A stretch of DNA of 26,966 nucleotides, taken from assembly GCA_051251645.1 (NCBI GenBank), contig JBPOEY010000014.1:1-26966 (forward strand), in the 5' to 3' direction. A program made the position numbers and the translations under genes. Origin of the DNA: Litorimonas sp051251645 (GTDB lineage Bacteria > Pseudomonadota > Alphaproteobacteria > Caulobacterales > Maricaulaceae). This document shows positions 1 to 8,380 of the stretch, piece after piece; position 1 is the stretch's first letter; each line of letters starts with the position of its first letter. The notes under the pieces are model-generated. The model did not search any database. It had not been told where the DNA came from and worked only from the letters and a program-made list of their open reading frames with translations.

Positions 1-236
1 TGTGTCGCAACAACAAACCAACCAGATGCACCGCCGTCATTCAAACCGCCCAGACACCAGATTCAGCCATAACTCCACCAAACCGCGACAGGTCCATACT
101 GTACCCGCAAAAAGGCTCGTTAACGACGTGAGACGTCCCGGAAATACAGGAACGCTCCGGCGCATGTATTCTTGCGCCGAGGCCTTGTTTTTTCTGCAAT
201 CAGTTGATTCAGGGAAGGCTAACTAAGCGACCGACC

Positions 237-2870
237 TCACAACCATCCGTTGTCGTACACTGTTGACCCCAATATCAGGCCGGTGTCGAACCCGACAAGG
301 CCAACATCCTCCGTCGTATGCTGCATTTCTTTGTCATACGATGCTTCTTCAAGGATCATCACAGTCAACGTGTCGAGATCGCTCGCGACTGTGCGCACCG
401 TTGCAGTGTCCCCTCCGAAGGTGGACTGCATGTCTGTCAGCAACGCGAAAGCGTCGGTTTCAAACGCACCCTCGAAGTCGATTACAGCCGCCTTATGGTT
501 TATCGCACGTCCTGTCGTTTCGGCGACGGCGCCGTCAGTCGCGCTACCACCCACCTCGACCGCGATCCAATCGAACCGATCTTCGGCGATCGTGCCGAGA
601 GTCGCCTCTTGTTGGAAAAGCCGCGCCTCGAAGCCAGAATCGGTGATGTCACGAAGACGATCAGTCACGGTCATCGCGTTGGCATCCCCCACACTCTGTC
701 CCAATACAACAGGGACATCGATGAAAAGATCGGTCGCGAAGCCTACACTGGAAAAGGTTCCTCCAATTGTGTTCTGGCCAGCTTCGATCACACGGCCGTC
801 TCCGAGCTTATGTGTGCCGGATTCCACCGCGATCCAGCTTATTGACTCGGTCGTGTGCACACCGTCCAGATAATCCCATTCGTCGATTTGGAACTCGAAG
901 CCCATGTCTGTTACATTGCGGACCTGCACCGAATAGGGCTGACTGCCATTCGCCGTGAAGCCGCCCATCACCACGCTGGGGTTGTCGAGCGCCGTCTCGA
1001 AAGTGACCTTGTGCCAGACGTCAGGCATCGTTTGATCCACCACTGCGACACCGGCCTCGCCGATGACGGCATCGCTCGCAGCCGTACTTTCGGGCGCATC
1101 TGCCACCAGCACAACGTCGACCCAGTAATTGCTGGCATTGTAAGACAGATCGGGGAAACTGTTTCCCTGTCCGTAAGAATAAACGCCCGCATTTGCATCA
1201 AGGCTTATGGGTCCGGCATCAGAGGCAGATTGAAAGAAATTCCCGCTCGCTGCGTATTGGCCGTCCGGCACATAATAGGACACAACGTAATCCTGACCCG
1301 CCTCGAGCGCGACTGGCGCATTAAAGGCAATTGTCTGCCAGCCGCTTGCCACGCTTTCCGTCGTTGCTTCGGCGATCAGTATGCCGTTGCCCGACCAGAT
1401 CGCTATGGACTGCGCCCCGGCATTTGCGCCGCTGACATAGACGTTCAAGGCCAAGAGGCTGGCGTCAGTATCGGCCGTAAAACGCAGCCCGAGTGTGACC
1501 GCTTCGGTATCGGAGTCCTGCGCGATGGCTGGCTGAGCTGTTTCGTCCCAAATGCTGAACGGACCGTCGCCCGTGTCGTGTGGCAAGGGTGTCGGTTCGG
1601 GTGTGGGTGTCGGCTTTGGTGCGAGGTCCGGTTCCGGAGCAGGGGTCGGCTCGGGCAGCGGAGCAGGTGGTGTTACTGTTCGCACAGACCCGGTCTCATA
1701 GGCACCCAGATCAACGGTACCTACGACACGGGCCGCTCCATCAAGATCGGCAGCAACCCCACCGAAGTTTGACGTTCCTGCGTCAACAGCAGCCGAGGTT
1801 TCGGTAAGACGGAAGTCACTGGGCGCAGCGATGAATCCCGGATCGACACCGAGCAGGTTGCCGTTTGACGCGCTTGGACCGGCATTGCCACCGTCGGTCC
1901 GGACCGAAGCTTGACCAGCAGTGCCAGTGAACGTCAGGTTGTTCGCCCAGATCACGTTCTCGTTTTGATAGCCGCCGTATGATGTGCTGTCGATTGCCCG
2001 GTTGTTTGGGTTCACAGATGGATCGACGACGGCGATATTATTGACGAAAATGTTGTTGCTTGACTGTGAATTGCTGATCTCCCCGCGCCAGGTTCCGCTA
2101 TTCAAAGGATCCTGGTTGTTGTGCCAAGCCGTGTTGTTGCGGACGGTTACCCCGTCACTCCAGACGACCTGAATGCCTTTGCCACCGTTTTGATAAACGA
2201 GGTTGTTCTCGACAAGTGTCGGAAAGGTATAGCTTGGGAAACCTCCAGTCTGCGTGCTTTGGAAGTCGTCAATGATGATGCCATTGCCATCGGTGTGGTT
2301 GCCGGTCTTTGTAATGTTGTCATAGGAGGTATTGTCGCGAATGATCGTCCGGAACCCCGGGGTTGTGGTGTCGCCAGTAATGTTGCGGTTTTGGTAGACG
2401 GAGATGCCAGAGAACCAGCCGTCCGAGGCGTTTTCGTACGTCGTGTTGCGTTCGATCGCGATAAATTCGGACCAGTTGAATTGGATGCCGGACTCGCCGC
2501 TGCCATGAACGACATTGTCGAGCACTTGGATGTGGTGCACGTTGTTCGCTTCGATCCCGTCGCCGTTTGCGTTGGCGATTTCAAAGCCTTGGATCGTCAC
2601 GTAGTTGGAATTCACACTGATACCGTTCCATGAACCCGAAGGCGGCAATAACAGAACACTTCCTGGCACTTCGGCCATCAGAGTTACGTTTCCGGCAGCA
2701 CTGCCACCGTCATTGATGTAGAGAGCTTCTTGATAGGTTCCGGGGCGAACAATGATCACATCGCCCGCGTCCAGACCTCGGTCCAGCGCGAACTGGATTG
2801 TTCTGAAGGGTGACGACTCACTGCCCGTGCCGCTATTGCTGCCGTTCACGTCCACGTAATAAGTTGCCAT
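237..2870 (-). CDS. Right-handed beta-helix protein with DUF4082-like module and C-terminal repeats
   Basis: Large probable exported or surface protein, 877 aa from the chosen ATG. Residues about 1-380 form a parallel beta-helix: it opens MATYYVDVNGSNSGTGS, followed by many rungs with Asn-rich turns (IEANNVHHI, VRNNTAWHNN), as in pectate-lyase-like folds. A Pro/Glu/Thr linker (about 397-430) leads to a DUF4082-like beta-sandwich (about 433-590, with SIWDETAQ, GWQTIAF and VVSYYVPDGQY). Three related repeats follow, marked by SWIAVESG, DWIAVEVG and VGLVGFDTG. The start was chosen because AGGAGG lies 10 bases upstream and the family begins at this point; an in-frame ATG at 2894 has its own GGAGG at 5 bases. 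There is no classical signal peptide, so type I-like export is possible. It lies downstream of the polysaccharide genes, so a polysaccharide lyase, epimerase or matrix-binding role is plausible but not shown; no catalytic residues are assigned. Confidence 0.85.
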   Translation of the reverse strand: MATYYVDVNGSNSGTGSESSPFRTIQFALDRGLDAGDVIIVRPGTYQEALYINDGGSAAGNVTLMAEVPGSVLLLPPSGSWNGISVNSNYVTIQGFEIANANGDGIEANNVHHIQVLDNVVHGSGESGIQFNWSEFIAIERNTTYENASDGWFSGISVYQNRNITGDTTTPGFRTIIRDNTSYDNITKTGNHTDGNGIIIDDFQSTQTGGFPSYTFPTLVENNLVYQNGGKGIQVVWSDGVTVRNNTAWHNNQDPLNSGTWRGEISNSQSSNNIFVNNIAVVDPSVNPNNRAIDSTSYGGYQNENVIWANNLTFTGTAGQASVRTDGGNAGPSASNGNLLGVDPGFIAAPSDFRLTETSAAVDAGTSNFGGVAADLDGAARVVGTVDLGAYETGSVRTVTPPAPLPEPTPAPEPDLAPKPTPTPEPTPLPHDTGDGPFSIWDETAQPAIAQDSDTEAVTLGLRFTADTDASLLALNVYVSGANAGAQSIAIWSGNGILIAEATTESVASGWQTIAFNAPVALEAGQDYVVSYYVPDGQYAASGNFFQSASDAGPISLDANAGVYSYGQGNSFPDLSYNASNYWVDVVLVADAPESTAASDAVIGEAGVAVVDQTMPDVWHKVTFETALDNPSVVMGGFTANGSQPYSVQVRNVTDMGFEFQIDEWDYLDGVHTTESISWIAVESGTHKLGDGRVIEAGQNTIGGTFSSVGFATDLFIDVPVVLGQSVGDANAMTVTDRLRDITDSGFEARLFQQEATLGTIAEDRFDWIAVEVGGSATDGAVAETTGRAINHKAAVIDFEGAFETDAFALLTDMQSTFGGDTATVRTVASDLDTLTVMILEEASYDKEMQHTTEDVGLVGFDTGLILGSTVYDNGWL

Positions 2871-2894
2871 TGGGTGCTTACCTCCTTTGGGCAT

Positions 2895-3298
2895 TTTATC
2901 CTCCAAAAGGCGAAGGATGCCCAAGGGTTCTACACCCGATGGATGAGGCGGCAGACGAGTTGGCAATACCCTAAAAGGGGGCATCGGCGTCGTACCGCCG
3001 ATGCCCTTTGCCAAGGCTTCCCCGTCATCGACGGAAAGCTGACAAAAAAGTGTTTTTGAACAGGAAGTTATGGGGTTTTCAGAGGAGTCGCTGCGCCCCG
3101 GTTCCGACAAAAGGGTCAGGAAGACTACAGAAGCCAATCCAAGTAGTAGAATCCGAATTATATCAATTACTTGAATGGATTTTTTGCCCAAACGGGCGGT
3201 TCGGCAAGGAACCGCCGGAGCTTCTCGATCAGGGTCTGTGGGAAGAATTACGGCGACTGTTCGGCTCAGTGCGTCCATGACCTTGCGACATGCTTTAG
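2895..3298 (-). other. 404-base gap between wecG-like gene and beta-helix gene; open frame and hairpin leader
   Basis: No separate gene is convincing here. The frame of the beta-helix protein stays open upstream, and from an ATG at 3278 it would add 128 residues before the 2894 ATG, including a hydrophobic stretch (VIDIIRILLLGLASVVFLTL) that could be a membrane anchor. That ATG has only a weak AAGG close by, whereas both downstream ATGs have strong Shine-Dalgarno sequences, so I treat the stretch as leader. It contains a TATAAT on the minus strand near 3160 without a good -35, an inverted repeat (GGCGGTT/AACCGCC) near 3196-3217, and the strong hairpin at 2979-3006. Confidence 0.5.
2979..3006 (-). 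terminator. Strong GC hairpin followed by short T run on the minus strand
   Basis: An 11-bp perfect inverted repeat, GGGCATCGGCG (2979-2989) and CGCCGATGCCC (2996-3006), has a 6-base loop. Read on the minus strand the stem is followed by CCCTTTTAGGG, a short T tract, so it could end transcripts from the wecG-like gene or act as an attenuator in the leader of the beta-helix gene. It lies about 85 bases before the first ribosome binding site of that gene. Confidence 0.5.
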
Positions 3299-4087
3299 TC
3301 AGGGCGACGAAGGCCGCCTCAGACCGGCACGTTGCATTGCCAGCAGTGCCAGATAGGTGGGAACAACGCGGAGATAGCGGCGGCTGAGACGGCGCGGTTC
3401 CTTCGCAAGGCGGAATGCCCACTCAAGGCCTGAGGATTGGATCCATGCCGGAGCTTGGCGCACGCGACCGGCGTGAAAGTCAAATGCGGCACCGACCCCG
3501 ATCAAAACTGGGGACGCCAGCTTTGGGCGCATCCGTGCCATCCAACGCTCCTGTTTCGGGGCACCGAGGCCGACCCAGACGATGTCAGGTTTGGTTGCGT
3601 CGATGTTGCGAACGATCTGTGCTTCTTCCGTCGAGGTCAATGCACGGAAAGGCGGTGCGAAGCTGCCAACAATTTCCGCAGCTGGGAAATCCCGATGCAA
3701 GCGCGCTGCAAGTTTCTCAAGCGTTTCCGGAGTGGCTCCATACAGAAAATGCCTCAAGCCGTGGCCGAAGAGCGTAAGCATAAGATCAGGGCCATAAACT
3801 CGTCCGGCATTGCCATAGCCTTGGCGGCGCAACTCCCACACCAATGGCATGCCGTCAGGCGTGACCAGCATTGCATCGTTATAGATCGCTCGCAACGACG
3901 GGTCGCTCTGGCAATTCACGATACCGTGCGCGTCACAGACGCAGACATAGCCACGCTCGCCCTGCTGCACTGCAGCGAGAATCCGATCCGCCGCGCGGGA
4001 AAGATCAAGCGCAGAGACCCGTACTCCAAGCAAATCTATGCTTGGAGTTATGTAAGGCTGGGCGATCGGTTGGGCTGACAATGACAT
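3299..4087 (-). CDS. WecG/TagA/CpsF-family glycosyltransferase
   Basis: A 262-aa member of the WecG/TagA/CpsF family (GT26). Characterised members transfer N-acetylmannosamine(-uronate) from a UDP donor to undecaprenyl-diphosphate-GlcNAc at the inner membrane face. Family hallmarks are visible: VCVCDAHGIVNCQSDP, the TPDGMPLVW block, RVYGPDLML, FLYGATPETLEKL, PDIVWVGLGAPKQERW and the end motif LEWAFRLAKEPRRLSRRY. The start MSLSAQP was chosen because GAGGT lies about 6 bases upstream; the open frame runs 23 codons further without support. It follows the WecB epimerase by 81 bases on the same strand, which fits, because that enzyme makes UDP-ManNAc, the expected donor. The exact sugar and acceptor cannot be read from sequence. 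The 404-base gap after it, with a hairpin, suggests the beta-helix gene is partly uncoupled. Confidence 0.9.
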   Translation of the reverse strand: MSLSAQPIAQPYITPSIDLLGVRVSALDLSRAADRILAAVQQGERGYVCVCDAHGIVNCQSDPSLRAIYNDAMLVTPDGMPLVWELRRQGYGNAGRVYGPDLMLTLFGHGLRHFLYGATPETLEKLAARLHRDFPAAEIVGSFAPPFRALTSTEEAQIVRNIDATKPDIVWVGLGAPKQERWMARMRPKLASPVLIGVGAAFDFHAGRVRQAPAWIQSSGLEWAFRLAKEPRRLSRRYLRVVPTYLALLAMQRAGLRRPSSP

Positions 4088-4168
4088 GGGACACCTCGTA
4101 GCGAGTTTGCGCTTTCCGAGAGTGTGCGCTTTTGTTTGAGCTACCAATTCCAGCATTCGGACTGACTC

Positions 4169-5338
4169 TCATCCTTTGGTAGGAACAACTTGGTTCATGT
4201 GTTCCATTCGGTCAAAAGACGGTGTGTCAGACGCCGTTTCCAGAAGGGCGTCGGCAATCCGCGATGCCGCTCGACCGTCCCCGTAAATACGTCGTGTGAT
4301 TGCGGGTTGAGCGAAGACGTTGTTGCGTTTGATAAGTTCGGAGGCTTTTGCGAAGATGCGCTCAGGATCGGTCCCCACGAGCGTGCAGACGCCCGCTTCG
4401 ATTGCCTCCGGTCGCTCTGTCACGGCCCGTGTCACCAGAACGGGTTTCCCGAGCGCCGTCGCCTCTTCTTGAATCCCTCCTGAGTCGGAGATGATGAACT
4501 CGGCCCGCTGCATCAAGTGCACGAAGGTCACGTAGTCGACCGGGTCTACAAGGTGTATGTTGTCCAGGCCATCCAGCATGTTGAACACCGTGTCTCTGAC
4601 CAACGGATTGAGGTGGACGGGATAGACGAACTGGTGGTTCTTGAACCTGCCAGCCAGTTCGGTGAGCGCAGTGCAAAGAGCCCGAAAGCCGGCACCAAAA
4701 CTCTCGCGTCGGTGACCGGTCACAAGGATCCAAGGCGCCTTTGCCGGGACCGAGGGAAGTATCGCCGTTGGGTCGATTTTGCGGTTGGCAAGCACCCAGA
4801 ACAACGCGTCGATGACGCTGTTTCCTGTAACCACGACACTCGGCTCAGCGATCCCTTCGCGTCGCAGGTTTTCGGCGGCATGCTGTGTTGGTGCGAAATG
4901 CAGATCGGCGATGGCCGAGATCAGTTTACGATTGCCTTCTTCCGGGAAGGGCGCACTCAGGTCATGCGTACGCAGCCCGGCCTCTACATGGCCGACCGGT
5001 ATCTGTAGCTGGAACGCCGACATCGCCCCGGCAAAGGCCGTGGTCGTATCGCCCTGGACAAGCACCCTGTCGGGTCTTTCGCGCTCGAGCAGCTCACCAA
5101 GACCCCGGACCAAATCAGGCAATAGCTGGTTAAGCGATTGCGCAGGACGCATCGCGTCGAGATCGAAGGCTGGCGTGATGTTGAAGACCTGCAGAACCTG
5201 GTCGAGCATTTGGCGGTGCTGCGCAGTCGCGCATAGTTTCGCATCAAACTCGGCGGGTCGCGAAGCGATTTCGAGAAAGATCGGCGCCATCTTGATGGCC
5301 TCTGGACGCGTCCCGACAACAAGCATGACCTTTTTCAC
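4169..5338 (-). CDS. wecB: UDP-N-acetylglucosamine 2-epimerase (non-hydrolysing)
   Basis: This enzyme interconverts UDP-GlcNAc and UDP-ManNAc in the cytoplasm, supplying ManNAc for polysaccharide assembly. The 389-aa length is normal. Visible signatures include GTRPEAIKMAP near the N-terminus, VQGDTTTAFAGA, GHVEAGLRT, PFPEEGNRKL, VVTGNSVIDAL, VTGHRRESFG, HLNPLVRD and SDSGGIQEEATALGKPVL. The start is a GTG (VKKVMLVVG) with AGGAG about 8 bases upstream; it overlaps the stop of the upstream gene in a GTGA arrangement, indicating translational coupling. The longer open frame to 5401 would run through the upstream gene. Its neighbours are the toroid protein upstream and the WecG-type transferase downstream, so a ManNAc-containing surface glycan is the likely product. 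Confidence 0.95.
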   Translation of the reverse strand: MKKVMLVVGTRPEAIKMAPIFLEIASRPAEFDAKLCATAQHRQMLDQVLQVFNITPAFDLDAMRPAQSLNQLLPDLVRGLGELLERERPDRVLVQGDTTTAFAGAMSAFQLQIPVGHVEAGLRTHDLSAPFPEEGNRKLISAIADLHFAPTQHAAENLRREGIAEPSVVVTGNSVIDALFWVLANRKIDPTAILPSVPAKAPWILVTGHRRESFGAGFRALCTALTELAGRFKNHQFVYPVHLNPLVRDTVFNMLDGLDNIHLVDPVDYVTFVHLMQRAEFIISDSGGIQEEATALGKPVLVTRAVTERPEAIEAGVCTLVGTDPERIFAKASELIKRNNVFAQPAITRRIYGDGRAASRIADALLETASDTPSFDRMEHMNQVVPTKG

Positions 5339-6657
5339 GACGCCCGCTCCTTTTCTGGCATTTGGGGTTGAGACGCCGGGTGTTCCGCAACTTCGGGCCA
5401 CCGAAGATCAATGGTCTGCGGCGCGTCCGTTCGTAACAAGGTGCGACGCTCTTCGAGGCCGGCATCAACAAGGTATTTCGTACCCCAGTTATTGACGCGG
5501 AATGGCAGGTATTCACCGTCTATCGGGAATGCAGAGGGCAGGCCGCCAGACCATCCCGGATCTTTGAGTGTCTGCGCCATCACTCGACGAAGAAACTGCA
5601 TCAAGGAAAGAGCAGTGTGGGCGTATCGTACTTGGCCGGTAAGGCGATCGGCCTTGAACCCGACGTCGGCAAGTTGAGCTATTGCAGTCAAAGCCGTGAA
5701 TGGAAATGCCGTTGTCATATCTTCACGGACGAAAGCGCCAGGCACTCGCTGATCCCGGCGAACCGCTCTAAAGAGCGCATCAAGCGACGGCAGGACCGCT
5801 TCCAGATAGCCGTGGCCAGGCGCGCAGTGTTCCGCCTTCAGAAAACCCTCAATCGTATAGACAAAAGGGTGAAGAAACGCGACATCGTCACGTACACCGG
5901 GAAAGACGCACCCCTCGATGTAGCCATTGGCTCTGAACCGCTTTCGGATCGCCGCGAGACCTTTATGGCCCGCCAAGGTAAACCTTGGCACGTTTAGCGT
6001 GATACCGGCGTCGATCAGCGCGAATGCGACCAATGCGTTGTGGCTGCCGAAATGGTTGAAAGCCAGGTGACGTTTCCACGTTCCATCGCTGCTTTGAGTG
6101 TCAGCGATGAACGATGCGAGCGTGCTGGCAGAGTCGCCGAACTGAGCTCCACGCCGAACCATCGCCGTGAAGCCCTGCAGAATAGCTCCGCAGTCGAACA
6201 TTATGATCTGCGAAGGCTCTTGTTGTCTTGTCTGCGGCGGCTCGATGTTACACCGGACAGCACCGGAGGCTTGCTGGCGCGATCTTAGCCAATCAGCGGC
6301 CTGTGCAGCGATCTCGTCACCATCTTCGAAGTTAAGCGCGTCAGTGGCTGCGTGGAGTGTCGGGATCGTATAACCTGTCGTCTCGGGATAAGCCCATTCG
6401 TAAGCTTCGCGTCGGGCGCAGTAGCTTGCCGGAATTCCCCCACAGCCGGCCGCGGCTTGCGCCAGCGCAATCCATTCGAGCGCGCCATGCACCATGTTTT
6501 CAACGACCGCCAAATTCTGCCCTTCAAAACGAGAATCGAGTGTGGCAGGCCACGCCCGGCGCTCCAGTAAAGTTTGTCGCGCGAGATTGAGACGTCCGGA
6601 GGTGGCGACACGAAATAGCGTTCGCGCCAAAGGCATTTCAGCAACGAGCGGGGTCAT
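5335..6657 (-). CDS. Alpha/alpha-toroid protein of polysaccharide cluster, function unknown
   Basis: A 440-aa protein rich in amphipathic helices with repeated aromatic/Gly/Asp turns (YEWAYPETTGYTIPTL, SSDGTWKRHLAFNHFGSHNA, FLHPFVYTIEGFL, DPGWSGGLPSAFPI). The pattern suggests an alpha/alpha barrel like six-hairpin glycosidases or terpene-cyclase-like proteins. Proteins of this kind occur in exopolysaccharide clusters, and I am reminded of the VpsJ-type annotation, but no catalytic motif is recognisable, so no reaction is claimed. There is no signal peptide or membrane segment. It is sandwiched between the GT4 gene (overlap at its start) and wecB (4-base overlap at its end), so it is made with them. 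The start is ATG 6657 with GGAG 9 bases upstream; GTG 6660, one codon earlier, is equally possible. Confidence 0.75.
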   Translation of the reverse strand: MTPLVAEMPLARTLFRVATSGRLNLARQTLLERRAWPATLDSRFEGQNLAVVENMVHGALEWIALAQAAAGCGGIPASYCARREAYEWAYPETTGYTIPTLHAATDALNFEDGDEIAAQAADWLRSRQQASGAVRCNIEPPQTRQQEPSQIIMFDCGAILQGFTAMVRRGAQFGDSASTLASFIADTQSSDGTWKRHLAFNHFGSHNALVAFALIDAGITLNVPRFTLAGHKGLAAIRKRFRANGYIEGCVFPGVRDDVAFLHPFVYTIEGFLKAEHCAPGHGYLEAVLPSLDALFRAVRRDQRVPGAFVREDMTTAFPFTALTAIAQLADVGFKADRLTGQVRYAHTALSLMQFLRRVMAQTLKDPGWSGGLPSAFPIDGEYLPFRVNNWGTKYLVDAGLEERRTLLRTDAPQTIDLRWPEVAEHPASQPQMPEKERAS

Positions 6658-7895
6658 CACGCGCCACTCCGATGACTGCGCATCGACCGAGGTTGAGAAC
6701 GCGCAGTGAATGGGAATTTCGTTCGTGGCTGGTCACCCGGCGATTCCAGCAGCCGGACCGCGAGCACCGACCACTCGGCGGATGTAGCGATATCGTGGTA
6801 GGCCTGCGCGCCCAGATTGCGGCGCAGGCTCTTGTCGCCAGCAAGGCGTTCCATCGTAGTTTTGAGTGCCTCTGCATCGCCCGGCCTGAACAAAAGGCCA
6901 GTGCGTCCGTCACTGACAATTTCGCGAACGGACGGGCGGTCCGGTGCGATGGCTGGAAGCGATGCAGCAGCATATTCAGTGAGCTTCATCGGGTTCCCAT
7001 AGTCGAGCGTATCAGGCAGAACGCCCACGTCGAAGGCTGCCATTAGCCCGGGAACGTCTTGTGGCGAGACGGGTCCCACTGAGGTTACACGCTGCGCCAG
7101 ATTCAGCGCCTCAGCCTGTTTCAGGACCGCCCCGAGAAACGGTCCCGTCCCAACGAGCAGGACATGCGCATTCAGCCGTTCCGGCACTCGGGCCAGAGCA
7201 TCTATCAGCAGATCGACGCGGTGCCACTCCAGAAACGAACCTACAAAACCAAAGACGCAACGGTCTTTCAGGCCAAGCATGTTCTTTGCGCAAGCACCGT
7301 TCGCTTCGTGAAATGTTGCCAGATTGACCCCGTTGCGCACCACTCTGATCTTGTCGCCATGCAGACCTTCGGCGATCAGGCGATCACGAACAGAAAGTGA
7401 TGTTGCGATCACGACCGATGCCGCCCTCGCCTGCTCAAGGAGCGCCCTCCGCGCGAGACCCGGCAAACCGGATCCTATCGCGAGTTCTTCGACTGCAGGA
7501 GAGCAATCGTCGACGATCAGCGGCAGCCGGGTCAGACGCGCTGCCACAGCGCCCGAAATGGCGCAGTTCGTCTGCGTCTCGACAAGGATGTCCGCCCCTT
7601 GTTTGCGAGCCACCGTAGCGACGCGACGACCAAAGCGCTGTGACATGGCATATCGGCCAACGTCTCGTAGCGGCAGCGCCAATGATCTGGGCAAACGTCT
7701 CTGGATGACTTTACGGTAACCTGTCATCAGAATGTCTGAAGACCCGGAACTGTCACCTTCCGGTGTGCTTTCAACCACGATGACCTCGTGACCGGCCCCG
7801 CGCAAGGCTCTGATCAATTGCCGCGCGCGGACCATGTCGCCTCTGGTGGATGCGAGGGTCTCGCCCCAAACTGGGATGCTCCACGTTATTTTCAT
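6657..7895 (-). CDS. Glycosyltransferase family 4 (GT-B fold)
   Basis: A 412-aa GT4-type glycosyltransferase, first gene of the polysaccharide operon, probably acting on a lipid-linked glycan at the cytoplasmic face. The N-terminal acceptor domain starts MKITWSIPVWG, with a Gly/Arg-rich loop (TLASTRGDMVRARQLI). The C-terminal donor domain shows GFVGSFLEWHRVDLLIDAL, LVGTGPF, and the nucleotide-sugar segment NPMKLTEYAAASLPAIA with the conserved Glu, then DGRTGLLFRPGDAEAL. I chose ATG 7895 because the protein then begins like its family; the AAGGA upstream is about 12 bases away, so the start is less certain than the fold. Its stop overlaps the start of the toroid gene. The sugar donor cannot be told from sequence. 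Confidence 0.9.
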   Translation of the reverse strand: MKITWSIPVWGETLASTRGDMVRARQLIRALRGAGHEVIVVESTPEGDSSGSSDILMTGYRKVIQRRLPRSLALPLRDVGRYAMSQRFGRRVATVARKQGADILVETQTNCAISGAVAARLTRLPLIVDDCSPAVEELAIGSGLPGLARRALLEQARAASVVIATSLSVRDRLIAEGLHGDKIRVVRNGVNLATFHEANGACAKNMLGLKDRCVFGFVGSFLEWHRVDLLIDALARVPERLNAHVLLVGTGPFLGAVLKQAEALNLAQRVTSVGPVSPQDVPGLMAAFDVGVLPDTLDYGNPMKLTEYAAASLPAIAPDRPSVREIVSDGRTGLLFRPGDAEALKTTMERLAGDKSLRRNLGAQAYHDIATSAEWSVLAVRLLESPGDQPRTKFPFTARSQPRSMRSHRSGA

Positions 7896-8297
7896 CCGAC
7901 GCGTGATTCCTTCCCAACAACATAAGCTTCGAGCAATTCGACATTCCCGAATTGCGCCTTGTTCGACATTGCTCAGACTGGAATAGTGAAACCTTTCAGC
8001 GCAATCGCCACATTCGGTTTTCAAGATCATCAAACGTGAACCAATTGGCCGATGTATACCTCATTTGGATGCCAGGCATGGCCCGCGCGGAGGGCTTCCA
8101 AAGACGTTTTCTCGATATCTCTGCGCCGATCTCTTCGAATCGAATGGAACCACAATTCGAAGAGACGAAACTAGAAGCCGAGCCACAAAATCGCGTCACA
8201 TTTCATTTTGTCGCGCGGCAACTCTCGAAGATGGACGCGCTAGGTGTCCGGTTGTTGACGGCTATAAACGTTTCCTGACTTCTTCTCGCTTTTACCA
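7896..8297. other. Divergent intergenic region between polysaccharide operon and hsp20 unit
   Basis: About 400 bases with no supported gene before the FNR site. Open frames of 60-108 codons on both strands have no Shine-Dalgarno sequence and no recognisable protein features. It holds the nested repeats at 7931-7974, placed as a promoter or operator of the polysaccharide operon would be. Nothing else stands out. Confidence 0.5.
7931..7974. repeat. Nested inverted and direct repeats upstream of the polysaccharide operon
   Basis: GCAATTCG (7933-7940) and CGAATTGC (7948-7955) form a perfect 8-bp inverted repeat with a 7-base spacer. GAGCAAT (7931-7937) and ATTGCTC (7968-7974) form a second, outer inverted repeat. 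TTCGACATT occurs twice as a direct repeat (7937-7945 and 7962-7970). The block lies 36-79 bases before the GT4 start codon, the usual place for an operator. The binding protein is unknown. Confidence 0.5.
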
Positions 8298-8311
8298 TTG
8301 ATAGCCATCAA
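8298..8311. promoter_or_regulatory. Perfect FNR/FixK-type box upstream of hsp20
   Basis: The sequence TTGAT-AGCC-ATCAA is an exact match to the FNR/FixK consensus TTGAT-N4-ATCAA. It lies 168 bases before the hsp20 start. If the site is centred at -41.5, as at typical activated promoters, transcription would start near 8346 and leave a leader of about 130 bases. The likely binder is the Crp/Fnr protein encoded at 12535-13383 or a chromosomal FnrL elsewhere. Confidence 0.8.
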
Positions 8312-8380
8312 TGCTTGTTCAGCGATTTTGGATGAAGAGTTTGCTCATTCGCGAACACGCTTGAGTGCTTCGGGTGTGAT

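Noticed and set aside
2..226. Plus-strand frame of 74 codons at the left edge
   Set aside because: No ribosome site, Arg/His/Thr-rich composition without a recognisable fold, and convergent with the beta-helix gene; I see nothing secure in the first 236 bases.
855..1772. Plus-strand 305-codon frame opposite the beta-helix gene
   Set aside because: It is a mirror of the repetitive, Asp/Gly/Asn-rich coding strand; the minus-strand protein has clear domain structure and this one has none.
7952..8278. Plus-strand 108-codon frame before hsp20
   Set aside because: No ribosome binding site and no protein features; the stretch is best read as promoter region.
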